Virus record (IMG/VR): IMGVR_UViG_3300032134_000015
Coordinates: 1 to 27,590 of that record
Direction: 5' to 3' (one strand)
DNA: 27,590 nucleotides
Source of the DNA: a virus
The notes beneath the pieces were generated by a model that did not search any database, was not told the DNA's origin, and worked only from the letters and a program-made list of their open reading frames with translations. Shown here in pieces: positions 1 through 6,020 of the stretch. The position numbers and the translations under genes were made by a program. The first letter of the stretch is position 1; every line of letters begins with the position of its first letter.

Positions 1-1
1 T

Positions 2-943
2 CTTAGCAAGCATACGTGTGCGTTCATATAACGCTTTGAGCCTATCGGCTGTGTTATTGAACTTACCTGCCATACTTAGTTTATCCACTTGATCTAATAC
101 AACGACATCAGGCTTAGATTTCTTGGCACGAGCTATGATGGTGTCGATATCCATTTCGCCTATCTGACGTACCTTAAGATTAGGATATGCTGCTACCCAT
201 TCAGGATTATCTATCCCTTGCTGGATGACTTCTCCGATGTCGTCATCTGTCTCACCTGTAACTGCCCTACGTATATTGAGCATGATCTTACGACCAGGCT
301 CTTCATTAGCATAGTATTCTACCTTATGCTCAGATAAATACCCAGCAATCATGTAGGCTACGAATGAGGACTTGCCTAACTCAGGTCGCCCGAATACAAC
401 AGCCAGATTACCCCTAGTAAGACCACCAATATGCTTACGTAACTTAGTAATGTTAAAGGGAAAATTCCCAGCTAAGGTGTACTGTTCCGCAAGGTTTTCC
501 AGTAAGGGGCTGACAAGTTCAGTGTCTTCTTCCTCTTCAATTGGCATACGATTAAGTATTTCAATAACCCCTTCGTGGCTATCCTCATTCTTCTCAATTA
601 TTTGCGCTAAGGCATTAAGCGCATCTAACCGCTGCTTCTTACGTGCAAGGCTAAAGATAAACTTAGACGTAACATCTAAGTCTACTTCATTTGCATCTCG
701 TATCCTTTCCATGATCTCAGCTAATAAGGCTTTTTTAGCTGTAGTGGATACCTTCTTCCCCATCAAACATTCTTCTACTATATCTACATCTAAATCACCC
801 TCTAGCTCAGAATGTAGCTCAACAATAACTGCCGCTACATCTTCTAAATCCTCGGAGAATGCATAGGGATTAAAGATTCCCCCCACCTCAGAGAATACCT
901 CCTTATCCAATACGGATTTAAGGAGGCGTGTTTCAATGCTCAT
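2..943 (-). CDS. Replicative DNA helicase, DnaB/RecA-like (3' end beyond window)
   Basis: A continuous minus-strand frame opens at ATG 943 and is still open at the left edge (314 codons visible). Residues 1-140 are an alpha-helical N-terminal region. Residue 160 onward is a RecA-like helicase core: Walker A GRPELGKS at about 185-192, ANEEP at about 212-216 (the acidic motif after Walker A in DnaB-type helicases), and Walker B PDVVVLDQVD at about 278-287. This fits a hexameric helicase that unwinds the phage replication fork. The start overlaps the 3' end of the primase gene by 11 bases, as expected for translational coupling of the two replisome partners. The helicase lacks a fused primase, unlike T7 gp4. 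The C-terminal motifs are not visible, so RecA-like kinases of similar fold cannot be fully excluded. Confidence 0.93.
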   Translation of the reverse strand, partial: MSIETRLLKSVLDKEVFSEVGGIFNPYAFSEDLEDVAAVIVELHSELEGDLDVDIVEECLMGKKVSTTAKKALLAEIMERIRDANEVDLDVTSKFIFSLARKKQRLDALNALAQIIEKNEDSHEGVIEILNRMPIEEEEDTELVSPLLENLAEQYTLAGNFPFNITKLRKHIGGLTRGNLAVVFGRPELGKSSFVAYMIAGYLSEHKVEYYANEEPGRKIMLNIRRAVTGETDDDIGEVIQQGIDNPEWVAAYPNLKVRQIGEMDIDTIIARAKKSKPDVVVLDQVDKLSMAGKFNNTADRLKALYERTRMLAK

Positions 944-1709
944 CTAATATCTCCTTCACATCTTCGGGTCTATAGTACTTCAAGTCATCAGGTATTAGTA
1001 TAGCACGGGCATAAACGAAAGGCAAGAGCCTTGCAGCCATAGCTACCCCTTTACTGTATGCATCAGGGTCTAAGGCTATTATAACCTTATCTACTTTCAT
1101 TAGGTCAACCATATCACTAGCTGATAACTCAGTACCAAGTAAAGCAAGGGAACTATAGCTGTAGGAGGCCACACAAGCAGATGGAATATCTTCGGTGACA
1201 ACGACAGTATTTAATTGTCCTTTATTGGGTAGCCAACAACCCCTATCACTGTTACCATAACGATACCACTTAGGATACCCGCCAGATAAACTCCTACCAA
1301 TTGCATCTACAGTTACTCCTTTTCTGTCTATCAGAAATACAGCACGATCCTGCTTTGGGTCATATCTCAACTTTATCCTTCCTTGAGTATATGCCTGTAA
1401 CGTGTGCATGTTTTGGAAATATTTGAACACATGCTCTTTCTGCTCAATGGCTGTGAAATAGTCTGGTACTTCAAACTGTGTCTCATACTTTACAGGCTTC
1501 AGTAGCGATTGCAGCACTTCTGATACCGTGCGAATTAAAGATTCCTTTCCTTTTTCCTTGCACGATGCTTTGAAGCAGAACCATGCTACTTCCCCAAGTT
1601 TTCGAGATACAGATAGACTGCTGCTACCCCCGCAACTAGGGCAGTCACCTCTATAAGAGTCATTTCCATTGAGAAGTTCCTTTGCTTCCTTACTCGTCAA
1701 TACAGACAT
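933..1709 (-). CDS. DNA primase, zinc ribbon plus TOPRIM
   Basis: This 258-aa protein has a Cys4 zinc ribbon near the N-terminus: CPSC at about residues 23-26 and CFKASC at about 45-50. This kind of element recognises the primer start site in T7-like primases. The C-terminal half holds a TOPRIM fold: the conserved Glu in VVTEDIPSA (about 173), LLGTEL (about 191-196), and the metal-binding IIALDPDAYSKG with Asp at about 214 and 216. It should make RNA primers for the neighbouring helicase, into whose start it runs by 11 bases. The frame extends upstream to 1751, but I chose ATG 1709 because the zinc ribbon follows at normal distance and AAGGA lies about 11 bases before it. The start overlaps the preceding small gene by 20 bases. 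Confidence 0.92.
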   Translation of the reverse strand: MSVLTSKEAKELLNGNDSYRGDCPSCGGSSSLSVSRKLGEVAWFCFKASCKEKGKESLIRTVSEVLQSLLKPVKYETQFEVPDYFTAIEQKEHVFKYFQNMHTLQAYTQGRIKLRYDPKQDRAVFLIDRKGVTVDAIGRSLSGGYPKWYRYGNSDRGCWLPNKGQLNTVVVTEDIPSACVASYSYSSLALLGTELSASDMVDLMKVDKVIIALDPDAYSKGVAMAARLLPFVYARAILIPDDLKYYRPEDVKEILDEH

Positions 1710-1851
1710 CGCACAGGATATCCTTAATAGCTTCTTGTGGCGTGAAACCAAGGCAAGCTAATTGCATCATAGCTGTACTGCTATCAATATGACCAAGCGA
1801 TAGCTCCTCTAATATCTGCTCAATATCATTACTCCAATGATCCTTACACAT
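1690..1851 (-). CDS. Small acidic helical protein, unknown (53 aa)
   Basis: The product is a 53-aa protein rich in acidic residues. Residues 8-45 look like two or three short helices, with a GHIDSSTAMMQLACLGFTPQ segment that resembles a UBA-like or SHOCT-like helical hairpin; no family is certain. The frame is open to 1914. ATG 1851 is preferred because it overlaps the stop of the upstream gene by 8 bases and has an AAGG about 9 bases upstream. The 3' end overlaps the primase start by 20 bases, so it sits in the replication operon between two coupled genes. A role as a replisome accessory is only positional inference. Confidence 0.62.
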   Translation of the reverse strand: MCKDHWSNDIEQILEELSLGHIDSSTAMMQLACLGFTPQEAIKDILCDVCIDE

Positions 1852-2026
1852 TTTTATTGCCTTTTTTACTGATACTACTGACATACTGCTTAACAAGTTC
1901 GTTTGCAATAGCATGGTAATTTTCCTCTACAAAAAGCTGTTTGTCTTCCTCGCATAACCCCATCATATCAGCATCATACTCAAGGATTGCGCGTGTGTCT
2001 ATGTCGATATCTGAAAATCTACCCAT
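1844..2026 (-). CDS. Small acidic protein, unknown (60 aa)
   Basis: A 60-aa product with an Asp/Glu-rich N-terminal two thirds and a Lys-rich tail (SSISKKGNKNV). No recognisable domain is present. It starts two bases after the stop of the 26-aa membrane peptide gene and is preceded by AAGGAT at about 8 bases, a good ribosome binding site. It overlaps the next gene by 8 bases. It is part of the primase-helicase operon. Function unknown. Confidence 0.7.
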   Translation of the reverse strand: MGRFSDIDIDTRAILEYDADMMGLCEEDKQLFVEENYHAIANELVKQYVSSISKKGNKNV

Positions 2027-2027
2027 T

Positions 2028-2108
2028 TTATTTATCCTTCCAAGACATAGCCCACCATAGGAAAGCTATACCTATGGCAGGAATTACAAGTAACACTATC
2101 CAACTCAT
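2028..2108 (-). CDS. 26-aa single-helix membrane peptide
   Basis: A very short gene that automatic callers would miss. The ATG overlaps the TGA of the upstream gene (ATGA), and GAGGGAAG precedes it by about 4-9 bases. The product starts MSWIVLLVIPAIGIAFLWWA and ends MSWKDK: one hydrophobic helix of about 19 residues with aromatic interface residues and a charged C-terminus. The next gene begins two bases after its stop, so the spacing on both sides is that of a real operon member. It is probably an inner-membrane peptide. A function (membrane anchoring, lysis timing, exclusion) cannot be assigned from sequence. Confidence 0.65.
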   Translation of the reverse strand: MSWIVLLVIPAIGIAFLWWAMSWKDK

Positions 2109-2326
2109 GCTTCCCTCTCATCCATCTGCTGATCTTTCCATTGATCATATGCCCAATCAGCATACGCATCAGCCCGATCAGTCCATAACTCAGTGGCTCT
2201 GTCGCATATAGCCTCCCATGAGGGTTCCCAATTTTCGTCTAAACCCCCGTCAGCAAAGTAATCCTGAACAAGAGACTCCTCTGCCTCTTCGATATAATCT
2301 TCAGGTGAGCTACTTAATCTATGCAT
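2105..2326 (-). CDS. Acidic, Trp-rich small protein, unknown (73 aa)
   Basis: A 73-aa acidic protein with repeated Trp/Asp/Glu patterns (ENWEPSWEA, ELWTDRADAYADWAYDQW). It is probably all-helical, and no family is recognised. The ATG overlaps the stop of the DUF932 gene by 8 bases and has GGAATTGG upstream. The stop overlaps the start of the 26-aa membrane peptide (ATGA). The strongly negative surface would suit DNA mimicry or a protein-protein contact, but this is only inference. Confidence 0.72.
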   Translation of the reverse strand: MHRLSSSPEDYIEEAEESLVQDYFADGGLDENWEPSWEAICDRATELWTDRADAYADWAYDQWKDQQMDEREA

Positions 2327-3188
2327 CTACCAATTCCTTCCACTCCTTAGAATTAAGCATGGTGGCTACCTTAGTAGCATTACGTTCTTGGGTAACAAGT
2401 TTCGTACCCCCACGAGAAGGCTCAGTATGCGTAGCCCATGCAGTAGCTACGTTATAAGCATTCCAAGCATTGGCCCCCATGTCTGACACTGATCGTTGAA
2501 AGTCTGCCAATAGGGATGTAAGCAGTTTTTCGTTAGTTTTAATACGATTTCGGTAAGGGTAAGATGCAATGGTATTACCAAAGAGATGCTCCGCATCATC
2601 ATACCCTACATGCTGCTGCATCCATTCTTTGTATGTAACCTCGCTATCGTAAAAGGCTCGCACTCCGTTTTTTAGCTTAATAACTTCCTTTTCAATGCTA
2701 ATATTTGTTGTATGCTTACGGCTACTCTTATAGGTATGCTCACCTGTATAGCAACCATTATTACACCACCACCTATTCGCTAGTGATGTGATGCTATGAG
2801 GTGCGGATTGATCATAACTACTGCCAACATTAACTCCATAACTATGGATATCCCCCACTCGCGGTTCAATGATTTCAGTACGGAAGCTGAGGTATGCACT
2901 CCACCTACCACTGCTGTTAATGTCTGAGTGTTTGATATCAACATTAGCTAGATCAAGGGTAGCCTCTTCGCAAGTATCAATCATAGCTTGCCATGAGGTT
3001 GCGTAAGGCACTATCTGGTAACGATCAGATACAAACTTGTAGATAAGCCCATCATGCTTACGATGTACGGCATAAACTTTTGGTCCTACTTTAAACCCTG
3101 GCCCCACCACGTCACTAGCCTTTATTAATTCAACCTCAAAGTTCAGGTGTTCGGGCAGTTCTAAGTTGTTCATTCCGTCTAACGGCAT
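2319..3188 (-). CDS. DUF932 (phage/plasmid-like) protein
   Basis: A 289-aa protein resembling the DUF932 / phage-plasmid-like protein family (TIGR03299 type). It has an N-terminal domain with the pattern ...GPKVYAVHRKHDGLIYKFVSDRYQIVP, a central segment SLANRWWCNNGCYTGEHTYK, and a helical C-terminus. The family is common in phages and plasmids and has no settled biochemical role; here it lies in the replication operon. The frame continues 30 bases upstream, but ATG 3188 has a textbook AAAGGAG seven bases before it, so that start is preferred. The start region overlaps the small basic gene 3136-3291 in another frame. The final residues overlap the next gene by 8 bases. Confidence 0.82.
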   Translation of the reverse strand: MPLDGMNNLELPEHLNFEVELIKASDVVGPGFKVGPKVYAVHRKHDGLIYKFVSDRYQIVPYATSWQAMIDTCEEATLDLANVDIKHSDINSSGRWSAYLSFRTEIIEPRVGDIHSYGVNVGSSYDQSAPHSITSLANRWWCNNGCYTGEHTYKSSRKHTTNISIEKEVIKLKNGVRAFYDSEVTYKEWMQQHVGYDDAEHLFGNTIASYPYRNRIKTNEKLLTSLLADFQRSVSDMGANAWNAYNVATAWATHTEPSRGGTKLVTQERNATKVATMLNSKEWKELVDA

Positions 3189-3291
3189 TAGTTTTCTCCT
3201 TTCGTGTATATTTAACACGAGACTTCACAACCCTCTTTCTATACTTAGGGGTGCGTAAGTCTCGTGCTATGGGGTTATGTTTCTTAGGCAT
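3136..3291 (-). CDS. Small very basic protein, RDLRTPKYRKRVVK type (51 aa)
   Basis: A 51-aa highly basic product beginning MPKKHNPIARDLRTPKYRKR. Short proteins with a NP(I/V)A..L(R/K).PK(Y/F)..(R/K)VV core are widespread in phages and proteobacteria; I recognise the pattern but not a function. The C-terminal third overlaps the start of the DUF932 gene in a different frame. The ribosome binding site is weak, so translation is probably coupled to the upstream ORF, whose stop overlaps this ATG. A 10-bp inverted repeat (3216-3225 with 3257-3266) lies inside the gene. Confidence 0.6.
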   Translation of the reverse strand: MPKKHNPIARDLRTPKYRKRVVKSRVKYTRKEKTNAVRRNEQLRTARTPEL

Positions 3292-3358
3292 CTGTATTTA
3301 CCGTGTATTGCCGCTTCCAAATATTCCGATAGCGGATAAAACGTGCATCATTCTGCAT
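3284..3358 (-). CDS. 24-aa basic peptide ORF
   Basis: This short ORF is chained to both neighbours: its ATG lies inside the end of the 46-aa gene (11-base overlap), and its TAA overlaps the next ATG by 8 bases. The product begins MQNDARFIRYRNIWKRQY, aromatic and basic, with protein-like composition. The GGAGG upstream is only one base from this ATG, which is too close. The same GGAGG is ideally spaced for an alternative ORF starting at 3351 (17 aa, ending 3298). One of the two is probably translated; I favour this frame for its composition and double overlap. Confidence 0.42.
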   Translation of the reverse strand: MQNDARFIRYRNIWKRQYTVNTDA

Positions 3359-3488
3359 TCCTCCAAGCGTTATAGTATTCAATACATTTAGCGGTTAATT
3401 TTTCAGCCTCGGCCAAATCTTTTTCTGCCAGGGCGGCTTCCTTATACCGATAGGACATTTCCCACAATACGTCTTTTTTCATGCTCAT
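3348..3488 (-). CDS. 46-aa helical protein, unknown
   Basis: The first gene after the promoter at 3535-3563. ATG 3488 is preceded by GGAG at 8 bases. The product is a charged amphipathic helix: residues 10-36 alternate Glu/Lys with Ala/Leu (KEAALAEKDLAEAEKLTAK), which would suit a short coiled coil. No family is recognised. It opens the operon that continues through DUF932 to primase and helicase. Confidence 0.65.
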   Translation of the reverse strand: MSMKKDVLWEMSYRYKEAALAEKDLAEAEKLTAKCIEYYNAWRNAE

Positions 3489-3534
3489 TTTTAAATCTCC
3501 AAAAAAAGGGCAGGGCTTTCCTTATTGTCCTTAT

Positions 3535-3563
3535 ATAATAGCATATATAAGGGCGTATGTCAA
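3535..3563 (-). promoter_or_regulatory. Sigma-70 promoter for the replication operon
   Basis: On the minus strand: -35 TTGACA (3563-3558), 17-base spacer, -10 TATTAT (3540-3535), then ATAAGGACAATAAGG. The -35 (extended as TTGACATACG) and the initially transcribed ATAAGGACAAT match the promoter at 5976-6004. It lies between the stop of the MerR-like gene and the 46-aa gene, correctly placed to drive 3488 leftward to the helicase. Confidence 0.88.
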
Positions 3564-3579
3564 TTTATTGTAGATGCCC

Positions 3580-4056
3580 TCATCCTTCACAAGCCAGAGC
3601 TAGTTCCATCTCTTCAAAATAGTGGTCGTCAATCCATTCAATTGCAGGAAGAATTTTTTCCAAGACCCCTACTGGAAGATTATACTTAGATAATTCCCAT
3701 AGAAGAGCGGCAGTTACGATCCCTGCTAAACTGTATTGCCGGTGCCGTCCCTTCCCTGAATGTCGATCCCCTACGGTCTCGATCAATTTTTCATTGGTCC
3801 AGTGACGTATCCGACGAGCAACTAAGTCAACCTCATCCGGGCGAGAAGCTAGTCTCTGACTAAGTTCCCGGAGGCTCATAAAGGGGGTCGTGGCATGTGC
3901 GGCGATGTTTTTCATGTTCAAGATGATGACACTCGGTTCCTCCAATCGTTGTTGCACTTCAATCTCGGTCTTCAAACTTTTGCAGATGTAATCTCCTGAC
4001 GCTTGGTCATAACTGACGGTTATCCACCAAGGAACTTTTCCTTCCATTGTAATCAT
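3580..4056 (-). CDS. MerR-like helix-turn-helix protein (158 aa)
   Basis: Residues 60-136 look like a MerR-type winged helix: MSLRELSQRL, then VARRIRHWTNEKLIETVGD, a basic wing GKGRHRQYSLAGIV, and LPVGVLEKI. It is therefore a DNA-binding regulator. The N-terminal 55 residues (MITMEGKVPWWITVSYDQAS...) are not recognised and sit where classical MerR proteins have no domain. The frame is open to a GTG at 4128 with GGAGG ten bases before it. I chose ATG 4056 because it overlaps the upstream stop as ATGA. The gene ends just before the replication promoter (3535-3563). Base composition is more GC-rich than the flanking phage genes, which suggests separate acquisition. The target is unknown. Confidence 0.72.
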   Translation of the reverse strand: MITMEGKVPWWITVSYDQASGDYICKSLKTEIEVQQRLEEPSVIILNMKNIAAHATTPFMSLRELSQRLASRPDEVDLVARRIRHWTNEKLIETVGDRHSGKGRHRQYSLAGIVTAALLWELSKYNLPVGVLEKILPAIEWIDDHYFEEMELALACEG

Positions 4057-4247
4057 CCAAATACCCGCCCATCCATAAGCCGATACCACTTCTCGGATGC
4101 CATAATCTTGTCGTAATCTGTCATCCACAAGGAAGTTTCCTCCCTCGCCTCTTGCGTGTATTCTACCCCAAATTGGTAACGGGTAGTAGGAGAATAGTCG
4201 TCAAAGCGTATGATTTCTGCGGTTCTCCGCTTGCGTACTCTAGTCAT
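4053..4247 (-). CDS. Small protein coupled to MerR-like gene (64 aa)
   Basis: A 64-aa protein with a basic N-terminus (MTRVRKRRTAEIIRF) and a more acidic, aromatic remainder. It is not recognised. The ribosome binding site AAAGGAG is seven bases before ATG 4247. The stop overlaps the MerR-like ATG by four bases, so the two are translated together and may act together. It shares the higher GC content of its partner. Confidence 0.68.
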   Translation of the reverse strand: MTRVRKRRTAEIIRFDDYSPTTRYQFGVEYTQEAREETSLWMTDYDKIMASEKWYRLMDGRVFG

Positions 4248-4292
4248 AGTAACTCCTTTCTTTCCTTGTTTTTAACCTTAACGTGTACGTTT

Positions 4293-4487
4293 TTATTGGA
4301 ATGCTTTTCCTTTGTATTTATTTAGAAGTATGCCCCACTTAGCATTTGCAATCCTAAGTTCAACAGGTTTCATCCCCGGATCATACTCAGCCCCAATAGC
4401 AAATAGTTCAGGGTGCTTCTCAAATGCCTCCTCTAACTTTTTTGGTCCTAATGACCCTATATGTGTTAGCTTGTGGTATTTAGACAT
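4293..4487 (-). CDS. Small Lys-rich protein, unknown (64 aa)
   Basis: A 64-aa product with a plausible folded pattern (KLEEAFEKHPELFAIGAEYD, then ELRIANAKWGILLNKYKGK). No family is recognised. The upstream sequence lacks a clear Shine-Dalgarno (only GAGCC about 12 bases before the ATG), so translation may be weak or coupled. It lies in the same direction and operon as its neighbours, 39 bases after the 42-aa membrane gene. Confidence 0.6.
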   Translation of the reverse strand: MSKYHKLTHIGSLGPKKLEEAFEKHPELFAIGAEYDPGMKPVELRIANAKWGILLNKYKGKAFQ

Positions 4488-4526
4488 AGCTGGGCTGGCT
4501 CAATTCTGATACCGCCCACACTAATG

Positions 4527-4655
4527 TTAGAACATAATACATGCTATATACCCCGCACCAAACATGAAGGATAAAGCTATAACATCCTTGAGCATGGATA
4601 TACGTCCCTTATGACGTATTTTCTCTGCCCTGTTTCTGATTTTATATGGCCTCAT
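4527..4655 (-). CDS. 42-aa membrane peptide with basic N-terminus
   Basis: A short gene starting three bases after the stop of its upstream neighbour, with GGGGA nine bases before the ATG. The product has a strongly basic first 20 residues (MRPYKIRNRAEKIRHKGRIS) followed by one hydrophobic helix from about residue 22 to the end (LKDVIALSFMFGAGYIACIM). The positive-inside rule predicts a cytoplasmic basic tail and a C-terminal inner-membrane anchor. No family is recognised. Confidence 0.66.
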   Translation of the reverse strand: MRPYKIRNRAEKIRHKGRISMLKDVIALSFMFGAGYIACIMF

Positions 4656-4658
4656 TGG

Positions 4659-4949
4659 TCAATCCCCTTTCCATACTTCTTTTGGGTTTAAAATAGAAGC
4701 GTCTAATAGAGCAGCCACAAAACGCAATGCCCCTTCATAATCGCCCCAGCCATTAGTAGGGTGCATAATCTCAAGTCGCTCCTTATTTTCTACCATGTGC
4801 TTATATAGCCCCCACAGTACGGGTATTGCCTCTTCTCCTGTCATACCGTAATGGGTACGGATTCCCTTCGTGTAACGATCATACCACATAGGAGCAACAT
4901 TATATGTATAATTGAAATCAATAGACCCAATATTCATACTATAGCTCAT
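4659..4949 (-). CDS. Conserved phage-type protein, NGWGDYEGAL motif (96 aa)
   Basis: A 96-aa protein with the segments IDFNYTYNVAPMWYD, GMTGEEAIPVLWGLYKHM and NGWGDYEGALRFVAALL. I recognise this layout (aromatic N-terminal strand, GMtG..A..vL helix, NGWGDY.GA..F...L helix) from short proteins found in many phages and bacteria, but I know no function for it. ATG 4949 overlaps the upstream TGA (ATGA) and has AAGGAG eight bases before it, which decides the start over an in-frame ATG at 4979. Confidence 0.74.
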   Translation of the reverse strand: MSYSMNIGSIDFNYTYNVAPMWYDRYTKGIRTHYGMTGEEAIPVLWGLYKHMVENKERLEIMHPTNGWGDYEGALRFVAALLDASILNPKEVWKGD

Positions 4950-5194
4950 TGGTTTGCTCCTTCTGGCATGGGCATCCAATGGGATACCTCTCCTGTGAAT
5001 TCATCATGGCAACAGCCACACCCTGCACAAGCAAGCCACCAGTCCTTGTGGCTCTCGTCATAGAAGTTGTCCCGTGAGGAAGCCTCCTTAACCATCCAAG
5101 GTTGCGGCTCCCCTTTAAATACATACCGGCACGTAACAAGCACCGGCATGTTTTCGGGAGGTAACTGTTTCTTTGCATCAATCCATTCGGTCAT
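4946..5194 (-). CDS. DUF551-like protein (82 aa)
   Basis: It begins MTEWIDAKKQLPPENMPVLV and ends VSHWMPMPEGANQ, the hallmark start (W....LP.....VLV) and end (.HWMP.P) of the DUF551 family of small phage and bacterial proteins. The centre carries an unusual Cys-rich CAGCGCCHDE that could bind a metal. A perfect AAAGGAGG precedes ATG 5194, which also overlaps the upstream stop (ATGA). The family's biochemical role is unknown. Confidence 0.8.
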   Translation of the reverse strand: MTEWIDAKKQLPPENMPVLVTCRYVFKGEPQPWMVKEASSRDNFYDESHKDWWLACAGCGCCHDEFTGEVSHWMPMPEGANQ

Positions 5195-5385
5195 TTTGTT
5201 CCTCCTTTGACACATAACTTCCGCACCACCATGTGGATGTTACGGAAGCGCTCATACTGCTCAGTCCCCTTACCCCCGTCATCCAATCCATACTCTCGCA
5301 GTTCCTCAGCCATACCAGTTGCACTGGCATCCAGTAGCTCGCGCCACATCAAATGCTTCATGTATCTTCCACTATCTTCACTCAT
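5191..5385 (-). CDS. Small protein, unknown (64 aa); full-length copy of a duplicated leader
   Basis: A 64-aa product starting MSEDSGRYMKHLMWRELLD, with an acidic, Gly-rich middle and a basic C-terminus. No family is recognised. AAGGAG lies eight bases before the ATG, and the stop overlaps the DUF551 start by four bases. Its first 14 codons are almost the same as those of the 15-codon ORF at 5471-5518, so this gene start was duplicated in tandem. Confidence 0.68.
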   Translation of the reverse strand: MSEDSGRYMKHLMWRELLDASATGMAEELREYGLDDGGKGTEQYERFRNIHMVVRKLCVKGGTK

Positions 5386-5415
5386 TTGTTCTCTCCTTGT
5401 TTACCTACGCCCTGA

Positions 5416-5440
5416 CCCCGGCCAGCTTTCGCTTCCGGGG
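5416..5440 (-). other. Stem-loop with GAAA tetraloop
   Basis: Read on the minus strand, CCCCGG, A, AGC, GAAA, GCT, GG, CCGGGG forms a two-part stem capped by a GNRA-type GAAA loop. No T-tract follows, so it is not a simple intrinsic terminator. It lies between the truncated leader ORF and the gene at 5385. Possible roles are mRNA processing or stabilisation. Confidence 0.5.
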
Positions 5441-5470
5441 GTGGGCGCGTTGAGCGCAATGGGGTTGGGG

Positions 5471-5518
5471 TTAATAATTCATCAAATGGCTCATCCATCT
5501 TCCACTATCTTCATTCAT
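5471..5518 (-). pseudogene. Truncated duplicate of the 5191-5385 gene start (15 codons)
   Basis: ATG 5518 overlaps the upstream TGA (ATGA), with AAAGGAT about eight bases before it. It encodes MNEDSGRWMSHLMNY then stop. The full gene at 5385 starts MSEDSGRYMKHLMWRELL. The DNA of the first 40 bases is nearly identical. This looks like a remnant of tandem duplication in which the first copy was cut short. It may still be translated as a leader peptide. Confidence 0.6.
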
Positions 5519-5703
5519 TTATTAAATCCTTTCACAAACTTGGAAGGCCGACCAGCGACTTCCCATATAGTTACCTCAACATGACCCCGTTTAACCCTGT
5601 CATCAAAGACAAGTAACGCCTCTTCCATGCTGGTAGCGGTAAAATTAGGGCTGGCTTCATCGTTAGTGATGAACCCATCAACAGAAAACAATGCGTCAGT
5701 CAG
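5515..5703 (-). CDS. Small protein, unknown; start uncertain (62 aa from CTG)
   Basis: The conserved-looking part runs LFSVDGFITNDEASPNF, MEEALLVFDDRV, EVTIWEVAGRPSKFVKG: an alpha/beta small protein with no recognised family. There is no ATG near the expected start. A CTG at 5703 overlaps the upstream TGA as CTGA and has GGAGG six bases before it, mirroring the ATGA couplings elsewhere in this operon. Alternatives are TTG 5691 or GTG 5769. The last has AGGAGG only three bases upstream and would overlap the previous gene by 70 bases. The stop overlaps the next ATG by four bases. Confidence 0.58.
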   Translation of the reverse strand: MTDALFSVDGFITNDEASPNFTATSMEEALLVFDDRVKRGHVEVTIWEVAGRPSKFVKGFNK

Positions 5704-5945
5704 TAGTAGCCTCCAACATACATGAGGATATCCATCACCTCTATATCGTGAGGGTGCTCGTATTTCCACAACCCTCCTGAGTTGCGATAGTTGTCGGCCT
5801 CATCTTCTGACAAACTATGAAGCCTTACGTAGTGCATCCCGCCGTAGTCTTGGTATTGTACCGAGATTTCCCTGTAGTGATCTAGGGAATGTTTAATGAA
5901 GTCAGCGATACGCTTAACCTCAGTGTCTCTAGTTACGTCCAACAT
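5700..5945 (-). CDS. First gene after promoter, unknown (81 aa)
   Basis: An 81-aa product starting MLDVTRDTEVKRIADFIKHS, with a helical first half, then YGGMHYVRLHSLSEDEADNYR and a Tyr-rich C-terminus. It is not recognised. The open frame extends to 6035, but the promoter at 5976-6004 places the transcript start near 5969. Of the ATGs downstream, 5945 has GGGAG nine bases upstream, so it is chosen. It opens a run of small overlapping genes. Confidence 0.72.
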   Translation of the reverse strand: MLDVTRDTEVKRIADFIKHSLDHYREISVQYQDYGGMHYVRLHSLSEDEADNYRNSGGLWKYEHPHDIEVMDILMYVGGYY

Positions 5946-5975
5946 TTGCTTAACTCCCTCTCTCATTGTCCTTAT

Positions 5976-6004
5976 AGTATAGCAAACATATGCACGTATG
6001 TCAA
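5976..6004 (-). promoter_or_regulatory. Sigma-70 promoter for the small-gene operon
   Basis: On the minus strand: TTGACA (6004-5999), 17-base spacer, TATACT (5981-5976), followed by ATAAGGACAATGAG. It shares TTGACATACG and ATAAGGACAAT with the promoter at 3535-3563. It lies between the repeat region and the gene starting at 5945. Confidence 0.9.
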
Positions 6005-6020
6005 GTCCGTTGCGCCTGTC

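Noticed and set aside
372-866. Plus-strand ORF of 164 codons
   Set aside because: Ser-rich antisense shadow of the helicase gene, whose Walker motifs are on the minus strand.
1520-1528. Further CTGATACCG copies at 1520-1528 and 4506-4514
   Set aside because: Single copies, the first within primase coding sequence; not enough to extend the repeat array to these places.
3497-3530. Possible terminator or attenuator near the replication promoter (run of A on the plus strand)
   Set aside because: The stem would be only about four bp, too weak to support.
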